A stretch of DNA of 5,570 bases from Intestinibacter sp. (GCF_022780145.1 NZ_JALEXO010000172.1:1-5570); one strand, 5' to 3'; numbered from the stretch's first letter, positions 1 to 5,383 are shown. Numbers and translations: made by a program. The notes: generated by a model from the sequence alone, not told the origin.

Positions 1-1520
1 TTACATACTGCTTTTAAGTTTTCTCCTGCTAATTCTTCTGCTCCTGGAGACATTAATCCTACGTTTTCAAGTCCACCTGTTGAACATCCAGCTGATAATA
101 CTAAGATGTCTTTTTTGATTAATTCTTTAACTAATTCTACAGTGTGAACGTCGTGTCCGCCAGCAGTCATGTTAGAACATCCAACTACACCAACTACACC
201 CTTGATAGTTCCGTCAGCTATTAAGTCTATTAATGGTTTCCAAGTTCCACCTAAGAATTCTTTTAGGTTCTTTTCACTTACACCAGTTAGAGATTCAGCA
301 TAACCGTGATCTTTAGGTATATCTATAGTTACGTTTCCTCTTCTTGCTTTGTAAGCTTTTACTGCTTCGTCTATTAATTTAGCATCTATTTCATCGAATT
401 TTTCTCTATCTAATTGGATTAATTCTGCATTTTTCTTCTTAGCAACATCGTCTAAGCATATCATCTTAACTTGTAGTTTGTCAGCTATTGGTTCTAATCC
501 TGGTAATGTACAGTTGAATTCTGATACTACCATGTCTATAGCTCCTGTAGCTAATACTGCTTCACTTGTGTAGTTATTTCCAGCGTGTCCTTCAAATATT
601 TCTTTGTAGTGTTCTCCTCTTAATTGTAAGTCTTGACCTACACATGTACATCCTACTAATTTGATTCCTTTAGCTCCTGCTTCTTCAGCTATTTTTACTA
701 CTGCTGGGTCTTTTAATTTTTCTTGGAAGCTTGCAAATGTTGAATGTTGATGTCCAGTTACCATTATGTTTATGTAGTCTTCATCGATTACTCTGAATCC
801 AACTGGTGCCATTCTTATGATAGGATCTCCTAAAACTATGTCGTTTAATAGGTTAGTTAAAGTTAATCCGTATAAACCAGTAGCTATACCTAATGATAAG
901 CAGTTCATTAACATGTCAACTGGGTCTGAGCTTAAGTTTGTAGAAGATTTTACGCATCCGTCGAATACTTCTGATTTAGCTCCACCAGGCATGATTCCTA
1001 GTTCTTTCCATTTTTCAACTCTCTTTGGATATGCTAGTTTTTCAACTAATTCCATTTTTTCGTATCTTGGTTTGTACATATCTGCTAATATTGCTTCAGC
1101 TATTTTTACACATCTCTTATGTGGATCATCGTCGAATATTCCTAATTCTTCTCCTAATATGTCTAGAGCTTTTTGGCTTTTTATAACACCGTTATGTTCA
1201 CCAACGTATTTTACGTTTAGAGCTGTATTTTCAACAACGTGTAGGTAGCAAGCTGCCCCTGCTGCTACGGCTCTTAGGAAGTTTCTTGCAACTATTGTAT
1301 CTGCGTCTGCTCCACATATTCCTCTTGGTGATTTTGGAGTAACTCTACAAGGTCCGTTTGAACATAATCTACAACAAACACCTTGAAGACCGAATCCACA
1401 TTTTACTTTTTGATCTATAGTTCTTTGGAATGCTGTTTCAAATTCTCCAGCTTTTGATGCTACGAAGCTCTCTAATTTTTTATCTGCACTTTCACACATT
1501 TTACAACTATTACAATTCAT
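1..1520 (-). CDS. cooS: Ni-dependent carbon monoxide dehydrogenase, catalytic subunit CooS (C-terminal part beyond the window)
   Basis: CooS catalyses reversible CO oxidation to CO2 and passes electrons through Fe-S clusters to ferredoxin, as a cytoplasmic homodimer. About 506 codons are present of the ~630 usual for the family; the reading frame runs off the window edge after Cys506. The start at 1520 is preceded by a GGGGG-type ribosome binding site. The N-terminal block CGFGLQGVCCRLCSNGPCR gives the D-cluster cysteines (41, 49) and B-cluster cysteines (50, 53, 58, 69). By motif alignment the C-cluster ligands seen are His257 (TGHQH), Cys293 (GCTCVGQD), Cys337 (EFNCTLPGL), Cys448 (VGCSNMT) and Cys479 (SAGCSTGG). 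The last ligand (HMGSC motif) and the catalytic lysine lie beyond the window. Odd points: an extra CxxCxxC at residues 3-9, and the usual histidine series after the B-cluster is mostly missing (Tyr92, His94, Val95, Asn98). It is probably a divergent CODH clade. No accessory or acetyl-CoA synthase gene is in view. Confidence 0.95.
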   Translation of the reverse strand, partial: MNCNSCKMCESADKKLESFVASKAGEFETAFQRTIDQKVKCGFGLQGVCCRLCSNGPCRVTPKSPRGICGADADTIVARNFLRAVAAGAACYLHVVENTALNVKYVGEHNGVIKSQKALDILGEELGIFDDDPHKRCVKIAEAILADMYKPRYEKMELVEKLAYPKRVEKWKELGIMPGGAKSEVFDGCVKSSTNLSSDPVDMLMNCLSLGIATGLYGLTLTNLLNDIVLGDPIIRMAPVGFRVIDEDYINIMVTGHQHSTFASFQEKLKDPAVVKIAEEAGAKGIKLVGCTCVGQDLQLRGEHYKEIFEGHAGNNYTSEAVLATGAIDMVVSEFNCTLPGLEPIADKLQVKMICLDDVAKKKNAELIQLDREKFDEIDAKLIDEAVKAYKARRGNVTIDIPKDHGYAESLTGVSEKNLKEFLGGTWKPLIDLIADGTIKGVVGVVGCSNMTAGGHDVHTVELVKELIKKDILVLSAGCSTGGLENVGLMSPGAEELAGENLKAVC

Positions 1521-1571
1521 ATTTCTATTCCCCCTATTAATTATTTTTATATAAATTTCTAATTACTTTCC

Positions 1572-1607
1572 CTATCTCATAAATATGAAATAGATTCTCA
1601 TTTCATA
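1572..1607 (-). promoter_or_regulatory. Two mutually exclusive hairpins in the cooS leader
   Basis: In the cooS leader transcript three short segments can pair in two ways. Segment A (TATGAAAT in transcript sense, 1607-1600) is a perfect 8-bp complement of segment B (ATTTCATA, 1591-1584) with an 8-nt loop. Segment B can instead pair with segment C (ATGAGATAG, 1580-1572) as a 9-bp stem with one G-U pair and a 4-nt loop (AUUU). This lies ~12-47 nt after the predicted start of transcription and ~50 nt before the start codon, and it does not cover the ribosome binding site. It could instead be a DNA operator: TGAGAATCTATTTCA is loosely Fur-box-like (10 of 14 positions). The palindrome is seen; its role is inferred. 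Confidence 0.45.
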
Positions 1608-1625
1608 ACTTTTATTTCTCTCAAT

Positions 1626-1655
1626 ATTATATATACCATTTTTTCCCTTTTTTAA
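1626..1655 (-). promoter_or_regulatory. Predicted cooS promoter
   Basis: On the minus strand a perfect -10 box TATAAT (1631-1626) is preceded at 18 bp by TTAAAA (1655-1650), a weak -35 box matching TTGACA at 4 of 6 positions. Transcription would start near 1619, leaving a ~100-nt leader before cooS. Just upstream is a half Rex-type site, TTAACAA (1669-1663), with no matching second half. Confidence 0.5.
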
Positions 1656-1712
1656 ACACCCTTTGTTAAATTTTTATTTTATTTTTTAATACGATTTCAA
1701 TTTAAATTATTA

Positions 1713-1741
1713 TTGTGATATATTGTAAATTTTGCTATAAT
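1713..1741 (+). promoter_or_regulatory. Predicted sigma-A promoter of the ferredoxin genes
   Basis: The -35 box TTGTGA (1713-1718) and -10 box TATAAT (1736-1741) are separated by 17 bp, and the -10 is extended (TGCTATAAT). Transcription should start near 1748, giving a leader of ~31 nt with the ribosome binding site at 1763-1770. The -35 hexamer equals one half of the classical Rex box (TTGTGA-N6-TCACAA), but the second half (GTAAAT) does not match, so this is not called a Rex operator. Confidence 0.75.
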
Positions 1742-1778
1742 ATAAGTGAAATTAAAAAATCAAAAGGAGGCTTTTAGT

Positions 1779-1949
1779 ATGGCTTATAAAATAACTGACG
1801 ATTGTGTAGCTTGTGGTTCTTGTGCTGACGAATGTCCAAACGATGCTATAACTGCAGGAGATGACAAATACAGCATAAACGCAGACGAATGTTTAGATTG
1901 TGGTACATGTGCTGATGCATGTCCAAACGATGCTATAGTAGAAGGCTAA
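1779..1949 (+). CDS. 2[4Fe-4S] bacterial-type ferredoxin, first of a tandem pair
   Basis: A 56-residue clostridial-type ferredoxin, a soluble low-potential electron carrier. Cysteines 9, 12, 15, 19 and 38, 41, 44, 48 form two CxxCxxCxxxCP cluster motifs, each supplying three ligands to one [4Fe-4S] cluster and one to the other. The start at 1779 is chosen because AAAGGAGG (1763-1770) sits 8 nt ahead of it; an in-frame GTG at 1746 lies upstream of that site and is unlikely. The protein is very acidic and its two halves are unusually alike (both end CPNDAI). It is divergent from cooS, so it is a plausible electron partner of CooS, though the sequence alone cannot show this. It is 55% identical (31 of 56) to the next gene, which lies 89 bp downstream behind a terminator. 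Confidence 0.95.
   Translation: MAYKITDDCVACGSCADECPNDAITAGDDKYSINADECLDCGTCADACPNDAIVEG
1797..1937 (+). repeat. Internal direct repeat of the ferredoxin cluster motifs
   Basis: The two cluster-binding halves of the first ferredoxin are near copies at DNA level. Positions 1797-1850 and 1884-1937 match at 47 of 54 bases, and the last 30 bases of each (1821-1850, 1908-1937) match at 28 of 30. The offset is 87 bp (29 codons). The protein family arose from an old internal duplication, but this level of base identity suggests recent gene conversion between the halves or a recent re-duplication. Confidence 0.8.
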
Positions 1950-1957
1950 TAAGCAAG

Positions 1958-1992
1958 AAACTATCTGAAGTTTCCACTTTGGATAGTTTTTT
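1958..1992 (+). terminator. Intrinsic terminator between the two ferredoxin genes
   Basis: A 14-bp stem (AAACTATCTGAAGT paired with ACTTTGGATAGTTT, including two G-U pairs) closes a TTCC loop and runs straight into a six-T tract (1987-1992). It starts 8 nt after the first ferredoxin stop codon. No convincing promoter lies between it and the second ferredoxin, so the second gene probably depends on read-through, which would make the first ferredoxin mRNA more abundant. Confidence 0.8.
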
Positions 1993-2038
1993 CCTTGATT
2001 GTTTAATTTCAAAATATGACATCGATAAGGAGAAAATT

Positions 2039-2209
2039 ATGGCTTACGTAATAGGTGATGCTTGTATAAGCTGTGGTGCATGTGAAGCAGAATGTCCTGT
2101 AGAATGTATATCAGCTGGAGACGACAAATATGAAATAGATGCAGATTCTTGTATAGAATGTGGATCTTGTGCTGATGTATGTCCTGTGGAAGCACCATGT
2201 GCTGAATAA
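2039..2209 (+). CDS. 2[4Fe-4S] bacterial-type ferredoxin, second of the tandem pair
   Basis: A 56-residue ferredoxin close to classical clostridial ferredoxins (it starts MAYVIGDACISCGACEAECP and has CPVEAP near the end). Ligand cysteines are 9, 12, 15, 19 and 38, 41, 44, 48. The start at 2039 follows AAGGAG (2027-2032) at a normal distance; longer upstream starts in this frame would translate through the intergenic terminator and are rejected. Two extra cysteines, Cys23 just after the first cluster motif and Cys54 in the tail, are not usual ligands and are absent from its neighbour. It is probably co-transcribed with the first ferredoxin by partial read-through. The difference in sequence suggests a different redox potential or partner, which is inference. 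Confidence 0.95.
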   Translation: MAYVIGDACISCGACEAECPVECISAGDDKYEIDADSCIECGSCADVCPVEAPCAE

Positions 2210-2229
2210 TAATGAAAATAATTTATTTT

Positions 2230-2258
2230 AAAGTGAGTGTTGATGCACTCACTTTTTT
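2230..2258 (+). terminator. Intrinsic terminator after the second ferredoxin
   Basis: A perfect 10-bp stem (AAAGTGAGTG with CACTCACTTT) closes a 6-nt loop (TTGATG) and continues into six T residues (2253-2258). It lies 20 nt after the stop codon at 2209 and ends the ferredoxin transcript. On the opposite strand the tail is only partly T-rich, so any termination there would be weaker. Confidence 0.9.
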
Positions 2259-2269
2259 ACTTTACCAAA

Positions 2270-2335
2270 CTCCCCACCCTAGCCGGAGGCTCCTTCTTCA
2301 TAACCGAAGGTTCCACATACCTCCACCTCTCCCCA
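2270..2335. other. GC-rich island with two similar hairpins; possible structured RNA or dispersed repeat
   Basis: These 66 bases are about 59% G+C in a region otherwise well below 35%. Direct repeats CTCCCCA (2270-2276 and 2329-2335) bracket the island. Inside are two look-alike palindromes, AGCC-GGA-GGCT (2281-2291) and AACC-GAA-GGTT (2302-2312), with centres 21 bp apart. They sit in a repeated 14-base unit, and the second base pair changes from G-C to A-T between copies, so pairing is kept. The plus strand is C-rich with CCTCC runs; the minus strand is purine-rich. No family was recognised. It could be a small RNA, a paired protein-binding site or a copy of a dispersed intergenic repeat. 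Confidence 0.5.
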
Positions 2336-2516
2336 TTGTTAATATAATAAAATATAATTCTACATTTTTTACGCATAGATCCTTCTATTTTTATTAAAAA
2401 TATCCTACATGTATCACAAAGTTGTTAAATATAATCACAATGACTGTAATAAGTATAATACTAACAATATGTGTAGGTTATATTTTGTTGTCTAAAGCAT
2501 TTTAGTCTGATAACGC

Positions 2517-2576
2517 CAGTTCTTTTATTCACTAAAAAAAGAACTGCTACACAAGTTAATTCCATTAAACTTATGT
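2517..2576. repeat. Two adjacent inverted repeats downstream of rex
   Basis: CAGTTCTTTT (2517-2526) is the exact complement of AAAAGAACTG (2537-2546), leaving a 10-nt loop. Right beside it ACACAAGTT (2549-2557) pairs with AACTTATGT (2568-2576) at 8 of 9 positions. Both lie in the 3' flank of rex. Neither has a T tract after the stem on either strand, so they are not good intrinsic terminators. They may form the 3' end structure of the rex mRNA or be remnants of a small element. Confidence 0.5.
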
Positions 2577-2607
2577 AACAGTTTTATCAATTTATATAAA
2601 TCCCGAT

Positions 2608-3234
2608 TTAATCTTCTTTCATAAGATATGATAAAGTAAATAGACTTTCTGTCAAATTTACATTTTCAACTATAATATTTGAAGGTACATCTAAATCCAT
2701 TGGAGCAAAGTTCCAAATACCCTTTATGCCAGAGCTAACTAATCTGTCAGCTAATTCTTGGGCACCATTTTTAGGTACACATAAAATAGCTATGTCTATA
2801 TTATTAGCTTTTACGAAATCTTCTATATCATCCGAGTCTAAAATTTCGAAATCTCTTATTTTTAATCCTATAATTTTAGGATTAGCATCAAATAATGCCT
2901 TTATTTCAAATCCTGCTTTTCTGAATCCTGAATAATTAGCTATAGCCTGTCCTAAGTTACCTGCTCCTATTAGAATTGCGTTGTATGGTCTGTCTAGCCC
3001 TAGAATTTTTCCGATTTCTGTATGAAGAGCCTCTATATTGTAGCCATACCCTTGTTGTCCAAATCCGCCGAAATTGTTTAAATCTTGTCTTATTTGTGAT
3101 GCTGTAAATCCTATTATATCACTTAATTCTTTTGAAGAAATTCTCTGTACATCGTTATCAAGTAGGTCCCCAAGATATCTGTAATATTTTGGTAATCTTC
3201 TGATAACCGCCATTGATATATTCTTGCTTGCCAT
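2608..3234 (-). CDS. rex: Redox-sensing transcriptional repressor Rex
   Basis: Rex is a homodimeric repressor that binds DNA when NADH is low and lets go when NADH binds, tuning fermentation and anaerobic redox genes. The protein is 208 residues, normal for the family. Residues 1-80 are the winged-helix DNA-binding domain (ISMAVIRRLPKYYRYL, then TASQIRQDLNNFGGFGQQG). Residues 84-185 are the Rossmann fold with the dinucleotide loop GAGNLG (90-95) and Asp116 at the end of the second strand, as expected for NAD(H). The C-terminal helix (NLTESLFTLSYLM) is the domain-swapped dimer element. The ATG at 3234 is preferred: GAGG of the ribosome binding site is 7 nt upstream, against 4 nt for the adjacent ATG at 3237. 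A longer in-frame start at 3294 would add residues not found in the family. It is divergent from ydiF, sharing a promoter region with a Rex-box-like palindrome, so it is probably autoregulated. Confidence 0.97.
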   Translation of the reverse strand: MASKNISMAVIRRLPKYYRYLGDLLDNDVQRISSKELSDIIGFTASQIRQDLNNFGGFGQQGYGYNIEALHTEIGKILGLDRPYNAILIGAGNLGQAIANYSGFRKAGFEIKALFDANPKIIGLKIRDFEILDSDDIEDFVKANNIDIAILCVPKNGAQELADRLVSSGIKGIWNFAPMDLDVPSNIIVENVNLTESLFTLSYLMKED

Positions 3235-3332
3235 CATCTCACCTCTTTCACTTAATATTTTTATAATAACATAATTACATAATACCACAACCATTAAATA
3301 ATACCATATTTTTTAAATAGTTTTATATATCC

Positions 3333-3350
3333 TTGATTATATTATATCAA
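3333..3350. promoter_or_regulatory. Candidate Rex operator between rex and ydiF
   Basis: The 18-bp palindrome TTGATTATATTATATCAA has the TTG-N12-CAA geometry of Rex boxes and matches the clostridial form TTGTTAA-N4-TTAACAA at 10 of 14 defined positions. It covers the -35 box of the ydiF promoter (3333-3338) and the extended -10 of the rex promoter (3349-3341), so a bound protein would block both. AT-rich promoter boxes of opposite strands can produce such a palindrome by chance, so this stays a candidate. Confidence 0.5.
3341..3349 (-). promoter_or_regulatory. Predicted rex promoter (extended -10)
   Basis: The minus strand reads TGATATAAT here: a perfect TATAAT (3346-3341) with the TGn extension. 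No good -35 box is visible at 17-18 bp upstream (TATCTA or CTATCT), but an extended -10 can do without one. The rex leader would be ~100 nt. The box lies inside the spacer of the ydiF promoter, so the two polymerases must compete for the site. Confidence 0.55.
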
Positions 3351-3366
3351 AAGTTTATAATTTTAG

Positions 3367-3417
3367 ATAGTTTAAGCAGATAAACTTTAGTTATTAAAAT
3401 TATAAATTACAAACTAT
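3367..3417 (+). promoter_or_regulatory. Alternative pairings in the ydiF leader
   Basis: The 5' end of the predicted ydiF transcript, ATAGTTTA (3367-3374), can pair either with the nearby TAAACT (3381-3386; 6-bp stem AGTTTA/TAAACT) or with AAACTAT (3411-3417; 7 bp). The two pairings exclude each other. All stems are AT-rich and weak, and there is no terminator or leader peptide, so a regulatory role is only a possibility. Confidence 0.25.
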
Positions 3418-3466
3418 ATATAAATAAATTTTTTAAAAAATAAAAAGAAAGGAAAGGTATAAACTG

Positions 3467-5383
3467 ATGATCATTTTATCTTGTAATAATTTGAATAAAA
3501 GTTTTGGTGTAGATTCAATACTTGAAGATATTAGTTTTACTATAAATGAAGGTGACAAAGTCGGCATCATCGGTGTAAATGGTACTGGAAAAACAACTCT
3601 ATTTAAAATTATTTCCAACGAGTACGGATACGATAGCGGTGAAATTTACACTTCTAAAGATTGTGAAATTGGTTACTTGGAACAAAATACCAACTTTTAT
3701 TCGGAAAACACTATATTAGAGGAGGTTTTAGAAGTATTTAAACCTCTTATAGAGATGGAATCAAATTTAAGAGAGCTTGAGGTCAAGATTGCTGAAGAAG
3801 GAAGCAAGCCTGACTCTAAAATTTTAGACAAGCTAATGGATGAATATTCACATAAGATGGAGTTATTTGCGGCTAATAACGGCTACGGGTACAAGTCTGA
3901 GGCGAAGGGGGTTCTTATCGGTCTTGGATTTAAAGAAGGTGATTTTGACAAGCAGGTCAACGTTTTATCTGGTGGAGAAAAGACGAGAGTTCTTTTAGGT
4001 AAGCTACTTCTTAAAAAACCTACTTTATTACTTCTAGACGAACCTACCAACCACCTAGATTCTGAGGCTATCGAGTGGTTAGAGTTCTTCTTAAAGCAAT
4101 ACAAGGGCACTGTTATGCTTATTTCCCATGATAGATATTTCCTAGATCAAGTGGTAAATAGAACATTTGAAATCTACAACAAAAAGCTTAAGGCGTATAA
4201 TGGTAACTACTCTGCCTTCGTCGAATTATCAAAGGTAGAAAAGGAACTAGAAATCAAAAAATACGAAGACCAACAAAAGGAAATCAAAAAACAAGAGGAA
4301 TCAATAGAAAGACTTAAGGCTTACGGCCGTGAAAAACACTTAAAGAGAGCCAGAAGTAAGGAAAAGGCTCTTGATAAGGTAGAGGTGCTTGACAAACCAG
4401 AGCTATACAGAAAAAAAGCTAAAATATCTTTTGATCCTTCTGTAGTAAGTGGTAACGACGTAATTCAGATAAGAGATATGTCTATGGGATTTGGCGACAG
4501 AATTTTATTTAAAGATTTAAATTTAGACATATACAGAGGCGAAAAGGTCGCCTTAATCGGGCCTAATGGAATAGGTAAATCTACGTTATTTAAAATAATA
4601 ATGAAGGAGCTCACTCCTCTAACTGGTGAGGTTAAACTTGGTACTAATGTAAATGTTTCTTACTTCCACCAAGAGCAAAAAACTCTAAACCTCAACAACA
4701 CTATTATTGACGAAATATGGGACGAAAACCCTAATCTAACTCAAACTCAAATCAGAACTATGCTCGGAGCTTTTCTATTTGAAAATGAGGATGTATTTAA
4801 ACAAATTTCTTCTCTTAGCGGTGGTGAGAGAGCCAGAGTCGCTATATTGAAGCTGATTTTATCTAAGGCGAACTTCCTGCTTCTTGACGAACCTACAAAC
4901 CACTTGGATATAGATTCTAAGGAGGTTCTAGAGGAGGCTTTAAATAATTACACTGGTACTATATTCACTATTTCGCACGATAGATATTTCTTAAATACAG
5001 TAGTCGACAAAATTCTTGTTTTAAACGAAGACGGCGTGACTGAATACCTTGGTAACTACGACTACTACATGGCTAAGAAGAAAGAATCTGAAGAAATAGC
5101 AGCAAATGTTGAAGAGGAATCAGAAAAAACTAAAACTCAACTAAAAGAAGAAAAACGTAGAGAACGTGAAGAGCGCGAAAAACAAAAGAAAAATAGAAAT
5201 AAAATAGCTAATACAGAAAAGGAAATCGAGGAGATTGAAAATAAGATAGGTGAACTTGATGAGCTTCTTTGCTTGGAGGAGGTTTATTCTAACCCTGAGA
5301 GATCTAAGGAGGTTAGCTTGGAAAAAGCTGGCTTAGAGGATAGATTATCTGAGCTTTATGAGCTATGGGAAGAGCTTATGTAG
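3467..5383 (+). CDS. ydiF: ABC-F family ATPase, YdiF type (ribosome-associated)
   Basis: ABC-F proteins are soluble double ATPases without membrane segments; they bind the ribosomal E site and help stalled or initiating ribosomes, and some protect against antibiotics. The 638 residues match YdiF length. First ATPase domain: Walker A GVNGTGKT (36-43), signature LSGGE (167-171), Walker B LLLLDE (187-192), His221; an arm insertion lies at about 92-150. The charged helical linker that contacts P-site tRNA spans about 255-310. Second domain: GPNGIGKS (365-372), LSGGE (450-454), LLLDE (471-475), His504. A charged C-terminal coiled coil covers about 535-638 and ends with a CLEEVY segment and WEEL, as I recall for Bacillus YdiF. 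All catalytic motifs, including both Walker B glutamates, are intact. The start at 3467 has GAAAGG 10 nt ahead. It is divergent from rex, an association also known in Bacillus. A housekeeping role is more likely than resistance. Confidence 0.95.
   Translation: MIILSCNNLNKSFGVDSILEDISFTINEGDKVGIIGVNGTGKTTLFKIISNEYGYDSGEIYTSKDCEIGYLEQNTNFYSENTILEEVLEVFKPLIEMESNLRELEVKIAEEGSKPDSKILDKLMDEYSHKMELFAANNGYGYKSEAKGVLIGLGFKEGDFDKQVNVLSGGEKTRVLLGKLLLKKPTLLLLDEPTNHLDSEAIEWLEFFLKQYKGTVMLISHDRYFLDQVVNRTFEIYNKKLKAYNGNYSAFVELSKVEKELEIKKYEDQQKEIKKQEESIERLKAYGREKHLKRARSKEKALDKVEVLDKPELYRKKAKISFDPSVVSGNDVIQIRDMSMGFGDRILFKDLNLDIYRGEKVALIGPNGIGKSTLFKIIMKELTPLTGEVKLGTNVNVSYFHQEQKTLNLNNTIIDEIWDENPNLTQTQIRTMLGAFLFENEDVFKQISSLSGGERARVAILKLILSKANFLLLDEPTNHLDIDSKEVLEEALNNYTGTIFTISHDRYFLNTVVDKILVLNEDGVTEYLGNYDYYMAKKKESEEIAANVEEESEKTKTQLKEEKRREREEREKQKKNRNKIANTEKEIEEIENKIGELDELLCLEEVYSNPERSKEVSLEKAGLEDRLSELYELWEELM

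Larger units (their letters stand above)
2259..2607. other. Gene-poor spacer between the ferredoxins and rex
   Basis: No convincing protein gene lies in this 349-bp stretch. Its left part holds a GC-rich island with two hairpins (2270-2335); the rest is AT-rich and holds small inverted repeats (2517-2576), a near-miss Rex box (TTGTTA-N7-TCACAA, 2422-2440) and a possible 21-codon hydrophobic reading frame without a ribosome binding site (2440-2505). An open frame at 2212-2397 on the plus strand runs through the terminator and has no coding character. Confidence 0.7.
3333..3361 (+). promoter_or_regulatory. Predicted ydiF promoter
   Basis: TTGATT (3333-3338) and a perfect TATAAT (3356-3361) are separated by 17 bp. 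Transcription should begin near 3368, leaving an unusually long ~100-nt leader before the ydiF start codon. Confidence 0.75.

Noticed and set aside
817..1248. 143-codon open frame on the plus strand
   Set aside because: It is antisense to cooS, whose cluster motifs and family match are clear; it has no ribosome binding site or recognisable domain.
1651..1670. Inverted repeat TTTAAACA / TGTTAAA near the cooS -35 box as a Rex box
   Set aside because: The half-sites point the opposite way from a Rex box (TTGTTAA...TTAACAA) and contain an indel.
1713..1730. Rex operator at the ferredoxin -35 box
   Set aside because: Only the left half (TTGTGA) fits; the right half GTAAAT does not resemble TCACAA, and TTGTGA is also simply a -35 hexamer.
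1746..1778. GTG start extending the first ferredoxin by 11 residues
   Set aside because: The extension covers the ribosome binding site at 1763-1770 and ferredoxins of this family start with MAY.
1919..2038. 40-residue N-terminal extension of the second ferredoxin
   Set aside because: It would overlap the first ferredoxin gene and translate through the terminator hairpin; a good ribosome binding site precedes 2039.
2270..2335. CRISPR array or riboswitch
   Set aside because: Only two imperfect units about 21 bp apart, no spacers of regular length, and no known riboswitch core recognised.
2212..2397. 61-codon plus-strand open frame
   Set aside because: It spans the ferredoxin terminator and the hairpin island, and has no ribosome binding site or coding character.
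2726..2935. 69-codon plus-strand open frame
   Set aside because: Antisense shadow of rex.
3279..3306. Direct repeat ATAATACCA upstream of rex
   Set aside because: Nine AT-rich bases repeated once at 19 bp in low-complexity DNA; likely chance.
3433..3618. 61-codon minus-strand open frame
   Set aside because: Antisense to the start of ydiF, without a ribosome binding site.
3883..4110. 75-codon minus-strand open frame
   Set aside because: Antisense shadow of the first ATPase domain of ydiF.
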